From positions 722,005-786,004 of the forward strand of contig JAVLUZ010000169.1 in NCBI GenBank assembly GCA_036768485.1: a stretch of DNA of 64,000 bases, in the 5' to 3' direction. Made by a program: the position numbers and the translations under genes. Below are positions 58,638-64,000 of this stretch, one piece after another (the first letter of the stretch is position 1; each line of letters starts with the position of its first letter). The DNA is from Mermis nigrescens. Lineage: Eukaryota > Nematoda > Enoplea > Mermithida > Mermithidae. The notes under the pieces were generated by a model. That model saw nothing but the letters and a program-made list of their open reading frames with translations, had not been told where the DNA came from and made no database searches.

Positions 58638-61087
58638 TTGTTTACATTTGTTAAGTATTGCAAGAAAACCCCAACGCGATGCGCTTATAAATAATGCTAG
58701 TAAAGACCAAATCTTATGTATTTGCGATTGCGCAAACAATTTTCTAAACGGCAACATTCCTTTTACTGATAAAGATATTCACAGACTGAAGCGATATAAA
58801 TCACATATAAGATATTTGGCAAAGAATAAGAGTGCAAGTACTAAACACAAAAAAGATTTAATTATTCAGAACGGTGGTTTTTTACCTCTTTTATTGACCC
58901 CTATTCTATCAGTTGTAGGTAGTTTACTAGCAGGGGCCAATTCATTTCCACTTGGAATTCCAAGTCCCAAGTTCCAAGTCTTGGAAAAACGTGAAATTTT
59001 CCAAGTCCTAGTTTATTTGCTCCGTCATTTTCCAAGTCCTTGAAATTCCAAGTTCCAACTTCCTAGTCTTGGAAAACCGGCTTTTTTCCAAGTTGTGATT
59101 CATTTGCAGCTCGGTTTTCCAAGTTCCAAGACTTGGAATTTCCAAGTGTTTTTCCCAAGTAAAAGTGCATTTTTCCAAGAGTCGGTTCATTTGCTTCTGA
59201 ATTTTTGGACTTGGATTCCAAGTCTTGGAAAATTTACTTGGAAAAGAGCATTATTTTTTCCCAGTCGATTTTCAGTTGGAAAAATTTTTCCAAGCGCGTT
59301 AAGTCGATCTTATACATATTATTTGGCGTAAGTGAATGATCAAAAATCAATAATAATAATATTAATAATAATAATAAGAATAATAAATAATAATAAAAGT
59401 AATAATAATAACTATTATAATATATTAATAAATAAATCTTATATTTTTCAAATTTATCGGAATAAACCTGTGACATTTAAAAATCCAAATAAATTATTAT
59501 GCGAGTGTAATTATTTTTTCAATAAGTAAAAAGGATAAATTTGCGAAATTATGATCACTAACGGCCAAAAATCATCGCAAATTACATAAACTGCCAAACA
59601 TTTTTGCCCCCTCCCCTTAAATCCGCCCCTGCTTTAAACATACGTACAAAAAATCTTATAAAACAGTCTAAACATTTAGAATTATTTCATTTTCGATTTA
59701 ACTAAATAGCTTTTCACATCTCAAGATCGTGTTAGATGCCGCTTGCATAGCAAATTCGTCCTCTCTTGCAGCTTGCAGAAAATTGACTAGATCAGCATAA
59801 GTTGCTCTTTGAAAAAGTTTATCAGCAATTTCTAAATAAGACTAATTTTCTAAAAATCTATAGTACAAATATTGCAAAGTCGAGAAATTTAAATTCTTTT
59901 GAATTGCATTATTTAGATTTCATAATATCAATAATAATAATGATAAAAAATAATAATAATAATCACGACAATAATAATTACGACAATCATAATGAAAAAA
60001 TTGTTCTACGAGTCAAGCAAGACTGTTCCGTTATTTTAAAGAATGCTACTCAAAATAAATAAAAAATATACGATTCTGTCAAATATGCAGCCTTATAATG
60101 CTAAGTTGCAGTACATACGCGTTATACATTGGATAATCGTGCATAAATAGGCATACAACAGTGACTCGCAGGCGTCGCGCAAGATATAATGTAGGTACAT
60201 AAATATATATGTTTCTACTACATGGTAAAAATTGGATGGAGTTCTCCTTTGTTCTCATTTATTGTGATGAATATCTGAAAACAACTTTTTTAAATCCAAC
60301 AATCATGCAATTTCCAACAAATCAAGGAGGCTAAATAGTAGAGTATTTTGTGTTTTCAGCTTATTTCTACGTACTTCTGAGTACGACTCTACACCGGATC
60401 CACTTTGATGATTCTTGTCGAACTTCCGTAATGTAGCTTTCCGCAGATCTTGCCAGCATTCATCACGAAATTTACTCCACGATTTTTCTGAATATTTCGT
60501 TAATCCTCGCGATAGCGTTTCTCTTTGCACTTCTTTGCACGCTGCTTATTTGTCTTTATTCGTTAATTTTACAGAAAATGCCCAAAAATTACGTCTCTTC
60601 TTTCCTCAATTGCCTTAAACGCTACTTTTTTCGCGCGTTTTATCGTTCGGTGGTTTTCGGCACGACATTTTTAGCGCAGTGTTTGCAAACACAATGACAT
60701 TCCACCAAAAACAGCGTTTTCACGAGAGACGCGCGTGTGACACTCCTTATTGCTTTTATCGTACCTTAACTCACGCGCAGCGCATTGTGAACAGATTTAT
60801 GTTAATTAGACTTGGAAATTTTTATCCGAGCCCGACTTGGAAATTCCAAGTGCTTGGAAAGAGCAAAAAGACAGACACTTGGAAACTTGGAAAATGTACT
60901 TGGAGACTTGGAGAAAAAACGACATTTTTCCAAGTTGAAAAATGCTAATGACTTGGAACTTTTATTTGAGCAGATGAACTGACACTTGGAAACTTGGAAA
61001 TTCCAAGTCTTGGAAACTTGGAACTTAGGACTTGGATTTCCAAGTGGAAATGAATTGGCCCCAGAAGCGATTATAGGCAAGAAATGA
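58606..61087 (+). pseudogene. small virion-associated protein gene split by insertion
   Basis: The 5' part, 58606-58933, encodes a basic helical region with an ALINNASKDQILCICDCANNF helix pair, Lys-rich linker and hydrophobic tail start (GGFLPLLLTPILSVVGSLL). It is cut by a 2.1-kb DNA element at 58934. The last few codons resume at 61065 and end at a TGA (61085-61087) that overlaps the ATG of the next gene (61084), a junction like that between the 112- and 141-aa genes of element 1. The gene therefore lost only its final residues; a product ending in element-derived residues could still be made. Confidence 0.8.
58934..61061. mobile_element. Harbinger-like DNA element with CTTGGAA arrays
   Basis: Perfect inverted ends GGGCCAATTCATTTCCA at 58934 and 61061, and a 3-bp CAG duplication (58931-58933, 61062-61064), verified by the gene reading frame it interrupts. 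Both ends carry hundreds of bases of palindromic 'ccaagtcttggaa' units (58950-59300; 60810-61050). A minus-strand ORF near 60303-60530 (CWQDLRKATLRKFD, NHQSGSG) faintly resembles MADF/Myb-like regulators of Harbinger elements. No transposase core. The middle includes an M2 end and AAT-type microsatellites. Confidence 0.8.
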
Positions 61088-61650
61088 AGCATACAGAAAA
61101 ACTAGTTTTGGTGCCAGCAGATATTGCTGAACAAAGTAAACCACTAGATCAAGTATTAAACGCCCTGGATCGGGAGATGTACAAGATTTTAAGCGACAAA
61201 CATTCATCATCAGGCTTGAAAATGATAAAGTATAACCAAATTTTGAGCAAGTTTGGCCGATTGCAGGAACAGCGTAAGAAACCGTATGAGCTAACTATTC
61301 TAGGTCCACACAAATCAATTGGAAGCAAAGAAATTATAGCTGGTATTCCAAAAACCTTACAGCCAAACGCAAAACTGCTATTACAGCATGTTAATGATGA
61401 TCCTAGTATAGACATTGAACCATCGGGTGAGATTGTGATTGATGGTCAAAAAATATATGGATCAAATATTGTTGATTTGGTTCATGACTTCACGCGTGAT
61501 CGTAAAACCGTACCCACTGCAATTGGTGCAAAAGAGTTGGCTAGGGCCCTTCAACGTTCAAACGCCCCACTTGAGAGTATAGCTAATAAGAAACGGAGGA
61601 GCGCAGTGGCACCTGAAGGCGACTTTTCATGGGATGAAGAAAATCTATAA
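61084..61650 (+). CDS. virion/core protein candidate, 188 aa
   Basis: Intact ORF starting in the ATGA overlap with the preceding gene. The N-terminal KLVLVPADIAEQ, helical DQVLNALDREMYKIL and GLKMIKYNQILSKFGRL match the pattern of the first 80 residues of the 141-aa protein of element 1. The C-terminal part is different: a PYELTILGPHKS block, IDIEPSGEIVIDGQKIYGSN and a basic NKKRRSA stretch before an acidic end, instead of an AT-hook. The position after ATPase and small virion gene is conserved. Probably a DNA-associated virion protein; function not proven. Confidence 0.7.
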   Translation: MKHTEKLVLVPADIAEQSKPLDQVLNALDREMYKILSDKHSSSGLKMIKYNQILSKFGRLQEQRKKPYELTILGPHKSIGSKEIIAGIPKTLQPNAKLLLQHVNDDPSIDIEPSGEIVIDGQKIYGSNIVDLVHDFTRDRKTVPTAIGAKELARALQRSNAPLESIANKKRRSAVAPEGDFSWDEENL

Positions 61651-61653
61651 ATA
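61646..61653 (+). promoter_or_regulatory. TATAAATA box of 148-aa gene
   Basis: Overlaps the stop codon of the 188-aa gene, 41 bp before ATG 61695. Confidence 0.6.
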
Positions 61654-61694
61654 GTAGAAATGTTTAAGCAAAAAAAATAATACAATCAAAAAAC

Positions 61695-62141
61695 ATGCAT
61701 GTACAATTCAATCCTGAAAACAGTGGCCTTTGGCTACAATATTACGCAGAACAAGCCTCACAAGCAGGGTATGGCCTAGAAGGGTATAGAGGCGTACCAT
61801 ACCAACGAGGTGGCGGATTAGGGAGTTTCTTCAAATCACTATTTAGAATGGCTGTGCCTGTTTTGAGATCTATCGGCAAAAGCGCAGGGAAACACGCATT
61901 AGTGGCTGGTGCTAATATTGCATCAGATGTGGCGCAGGGAAAACCCCTATTTCAGTCTGCCAAAGAACATTCAAAGCATGAGGCGGCGCAATTCTTAGAT
62001 GAGGCATCCAAGACTATGTCTGGTGAGGGGCTGGGTGTGCGCCAAAAGTCTATAAATATGAATAATGACGACGCATTTACAAAACTAATTCGAAAAAATG
62101 GCTCTAATAGACGTAAAATCTATTCCAAGTACGAAATCTGA
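61695..62141 (+). CDS. glycine-rich minor virion protein (pX/pVI-like), 148 aa
   Basis: After an N-terminal LQYYAEQASQAGYGLEGY region comes RGGGLGSFFKSLFRMAVP (about residues 40-57), then an Ala/Lys helix (GKSAGKHALVAGANIASDVAQGK) and a Lys/Ala-rich helix. This glycine-rich amphipathic design followed by Ala/Lys helices is characteristic of small capsid-associated proteins in Mavericks and adenovirus relatives, where such helices act on membranes or DNA; the role here is inferred. It overlaps the capsid gene by 44 bp and carries that gene's promoter box near its 3' end. Confidence 0.75.
   Translation: MHVQFNPENSGLWLQYYAEQASQAGYGLEGYRGVPYQRGGGLGSFFKSLFRMAVPVLRSIGKSAGKHALVAGANIASDVAQGKPLFQSAKEHSKHEAAQFLDEASKTMSGEGLGVRQKSINMNNDDAFTKLIRKNGSNRRKIYSKYEI
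62052..62059 (+). promoter_or_regulatory. TATAAATA box of major capsid gene (element 2)
   Basis: Within the 148-aa gene, 38 bp before ATG 62098. Confidence 0.6.
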
Positions 62142-63387
62142 ACTCGATCTTTTCACTGTCCCTCCTACCCAAGTTTCCATTAAAAGAGGATTTTGGGATG
62201 AAGTGCAGCCTATGCACCCAATAACAAATGAAGGCCCCTACGAATTCAGAATCCCACCCGATCCACACTATTTGCAAATGAGCAGAAGTTATATTTACAT
62301 GGCGCTAAGAATTAAAAAACCAACACCTGCAGCAGGTGTGGCATTACCCAATTATGCGCCAATCAACCTTATAGGCAAAACATTTTTCAAGCAAGTTAAG
62401 TGTTTTTTAGGCGGTCGATTAGTGTTTGACAGCTCCGATTTATACGCATATAGGGCATATTTTGAAACTGAATTAAATTATGGCTTTGATGCAAAATTGT
62501 CTCATCTTCAGTCTGCGCTGTATTTTCACGAAGGTGGGGCTAATGTGAATGTCGACGATAATAAAGGGTTCAAAGAACGTGCGGCGCTCTTTAAAGACTC
62601 GAGTGTTGTAGAAGTATCTGCGCCTTTACACATCGACTTGTTCTCTCAAGATAGGTATTTGCTGAATTTCACAGATTTTCGCCTAGAATTGCACAGAAAC
62701 AGCAATAATTTTGTCATACAGTGTTTTGAAGATATCCCACTAGAACTCAATGTTTTAGTAATGAAATTGTTTGTTCGGAAAGTAGAGGTGCTAGAGAGTG
62801 TGAGTTTAGCGCTTGAGCAAACAATGATGACATATACTGCCAAATACCCTATAAGAAGAGTTTCCATGACAAATATGCACATTTCAAATCCGTCTAGGGA
62901 AACGCCCAATTTTGCATTGTTTACAGGCCAGCTGCCAAGACGTTTAGTTTTTGTTTGTGTTGAGGGAAAAGCATTTCGAGGCAGTTTGGCAAAATCGCCA
63001 TTTAATTTCAACCCATTTAGTGTTTACGATGTGAAAGTAACGTGCGGAGGGCAAACTCATTCACTAAATGTGTCATTCAAGCAAAATAAGTTTATACAGG
63101 CATTTAATCAGATGTACGACGCGCTTGATATTGGGCATGATAATAAAGGTAATTTTATCAGCAGAGACGAATTTAAAACGAGTCATTGTTTCTTTGTGTT
63201 CGACCTGACGCCTGATGCGGACGATAGTGGGCATTGGGATCTAGTGCGCGAAGGAACAACAAGTATAAATATCAAGTTTGCAGACGCTTTGCCTGATTCT
63301 GGAGTAGAAATTATTATATACGCCGAATTTGATAATTTAATAATGATTGATAAAAACCGCAACACGTTTCATGATTTTAACGCTTAG
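62098..63387 (+). CDS. major capsid protein candidate, 429 aa
   Basis: Starts with SELDLFTVPPTQVSIKRG and contains YLQMSRSYIYMALRIK near residue 60, NLIGKTFFKQVKCFLGGR near 90, LYAYRAYFETELNYG near 117, HIDLFSQDRYLLN near 175 and an end signature FDNLIMIDKNRNTFHDF. All of these occur in the same order in the 412-aa protein of element 1 (LHSLFKDI, YRAYIETVYTYS, LHLDLLLQ, FDNIISIDARRN), though overall identity is low. This family is frequent in animal genomes, where it is often labelled only as uncharacterised. The capsid role follows from its size, beta-rich pattern and the neighbouring protease. Confidence 0.83.
   Translation: MALIDVKSIPSTKSELDLFTVPPTQVSIKRGFWDEVQPMHPITNEGPYEFRIPPDPHYLQMSRSYIYMALRIKKPTPAAGVALPNYAPINLIGKTFFKQVKCFLGGRLVFDSSDLYAYRAYFETELNYGFDAKLSHLQSALYFHEGGANVNVDDNKGFKERAALFKDSSVVEVSAPLHIDLFSQDRYLLNFTDFRLELHRNSNNFVIQCFEDIPLELNVLVMKLFVRKVEVLESVSLALEQTMMTYTAKYPIRRVSMTNMHISNPSRETPNFALFTGQLPRRLVFVCVEGKAFRGSLAKSPFNFNPFSVYDVKVTCGGQTHSLNVSFKQNKFIQAFNQMYDALDIGHDNKGNFISRDEFKTSHCFFVFDLTPDADDSGHWDLVREGTTSINIKFADALPDSGVEIIIYAEFDNLIMIDKNRNTFHDFNA
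63264..63271 (+). promoter_or_regulatory. possible TATAAATA box of protease (element 2)
   Basis: Within the capsid gene, 118 bp before ATG 63390; distance unusual. Confidence 0.35.
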
Positions 63388-63389
63388 CA

Positions 63390-63809
63390 ATGAACACACT
63401 TGAAATACTACACATTTTAGAAGCAGATCCTGCTGTGAACAAAATTTTGCTGGGCGTCTTCCCTATTGATTGCCTTCCGCCTATACCCCGCTACCCTGCT
63501 GCAGTAATAGCCAATTTGGATTTCAGCAATGAACCAGGGTCACACTGGGTGGCCATGTTCTTCAATCGTAGATCGCATTGTGATTATTTTGACAGCTATG
63601 GTCAAAAACCATTTGAGTTTAAAGAATATATTGAGAAAAATGCAACATCGTACACGTACAATAATATGCGGGTTCAGGGTCTTTTCTCTACATCATGCGG
63701 CCATATGTGCATCTATTTTCTGCATTTTCGAGCAAAAGGGGTTTCATTCAAAAGAGTCGTTAAATCTATGCACACCCCCAAAATCTATAAATACTTTGAG
63801 AAAACGTGA
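63390..63809 (+). CDS. adenain-like cysteine protease, 139 aa
   Basis: Catalytic pattern in order: His in GSHWVAMFFN (about residue 54), Asp in CDYFDSYGQKP (about 69), Gln in RVQGLFSTSCGHMC with the nucleophile Cys two thirds through (about 108). It is shorter than the 181-aa enzyme of element 1 and close to a minimal C5 fold. ATG 63390 lies two bases after the capsid stop, the same tight coupling as in element 1. It should process virion proteins during maturation. Confidence 0.88.
   Translation: MNTLEILHILEADPAVNKILLGVFPIDCLPPIPRYPAAVIANLDFSNEPGSHWVAMFFNRRSHCDYFDSYGQKPFEFKEYIEKNATSYTYNNMRVQGLFSTSCGHMCIYFLHFRAKGVSFKRVVKSMHTPKIYKYFEKT
63786..63793 (+). promoter_or_regulatory. TATAAATA box of minor structural gene (element 2)
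   Basis: Inside the protease 3' end, 26 bp before ATG 63820. Confidence 0.6.
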
Positions 63810-63819
63810 AAAAACAAAC

Positions 63820-64000
63820 ATGGATCCTAAACAGTTTTACATGACGCTTCCGAGCGATTCTCAAGAATCAAATACCGCCTCTACTTTCATTACAAAGCTG
63901 CCTAGACACATAATGCTCAATGGTGATTGGGAAGTAGGGCTAGCCGAAATAATCTATGCAAACACTTGGAATAATATATCCGAAGATCAGAACATGATTC
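63820..64000 (+). CDS. minor structural (penton-like) protein, partial at window edge
   Basis: First 60 codons only. FYMTLPSDSQESNTASTFITK and NGDWEVGLAEI correspond to the start of the 251-aa protein of element 1 (FYFYFESTDSN, NEWEVAVTQI). The gene is open up to the window edge. Its place after the protease differs from element 1, where it follows the integrase. Confidence 0.7.
   Translation, partial: MDPKQFYMTLPSDSQESNTASTFITKLPRHIMLNGDWEVGLAEIIYANTWNNISEDQNMI

Larger units (their letters stand above)
53320..64000 (+). mobile_element. Maverick/Polinton-type virus-like element 2 (left part)
   Basis: The left tip AGTAGTTATACGCTGGCACCCTAGG at 53320 matches the element 1 tip (AGTAGTATACCGTGCCACCCTAGA) and begins with AG. 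Ten further element genes follow to the window edge. The right end is outside. Integrase and accessory proteins are close to element 1, but capsid, protease and ATPase are strongly divergent and the gene order differs, so it is a distinct lineage. One nested DNA transposon (58934-61061) breaks a virion gene. Confidence 0.9.

Noticed and set aside
60303..60530. Host gene inside the Harbinger-like insertion
   Set aside because: Short, weakly Myb/MADF-like and fully inside the transposon; kept only as a note there.

Overview
This window is eukaryotic (animal) DNA: AT-rich, spliced genes with GT-AG introns, microsatellites, gypsy-type retrotransposon remains and many small DNA transposons. It is dominated by two Maverick/Polinton-type (adintovirus-like) virus-related elements. 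The mix of Mavericks, a divergent rhodopsin-like receptor gene and degenerate gypsy pol suggests an invertebrate. A nematode such as a mermithid is my guess; no marker gene in the window proves it.

Layout. 1-2589: host DNA with small inverted-repeat transposons. 2590-20471: Maverick element 1, AG...CT ends, 17.9 kb. Its right arm (16408-20471) carries terminal repeat, three small helical proteins, a CxxC protein, a chromodomain integrase and a minor structural protein. Its left arm (2590-7268) is an inverted, decaying copy of the same block. Between them, on the minus strand, lie a basic protein, major capsid, adenain-like protease, packaging ATPase, two small virion-type proteins, a broken TATA-binding-protein-like gene, a further broken gene and a multi-exon, truncated, protein-primed DNA polymerase B. 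20472-53319: accessory DNA with hAT-like miniature elements with readable 8-bp target duplications, foldback-like elements built of tandem repeats, two gypsy pol remnants, one GPCR-like gene (32159-33880), minisatellites and a near-perfect 103-bp palindrome. 53320-64000: the start of Maverick element 2, which runs off the window. It has an uninterrupted N-terminal PolB domain, CxxC protein, two small helical proteins, integrase, ATPase, a small protein split by a Harbinger-like insertion, further virion proteins, major capsid, protease and the start of the minor structural protein.

How the genes fit together: the integrase inserts the element, PolB would replicate it from a protein primer, and capsid, minor structural protein, protease and ATPase are the morphogenesis set. 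Nearly every element gene has a TATAAATA box about 25-60 bp before its ATG, often overlapping the end of the preceding gene. Element 1 also carries a relic of its own TBP-like protein, in which all four DNA-intercalating phenylalanine positions of TBP are still Phe. A Maverick-encoded TBP paired with uniform TATAAATA promoters is the most interesting candidate system here.
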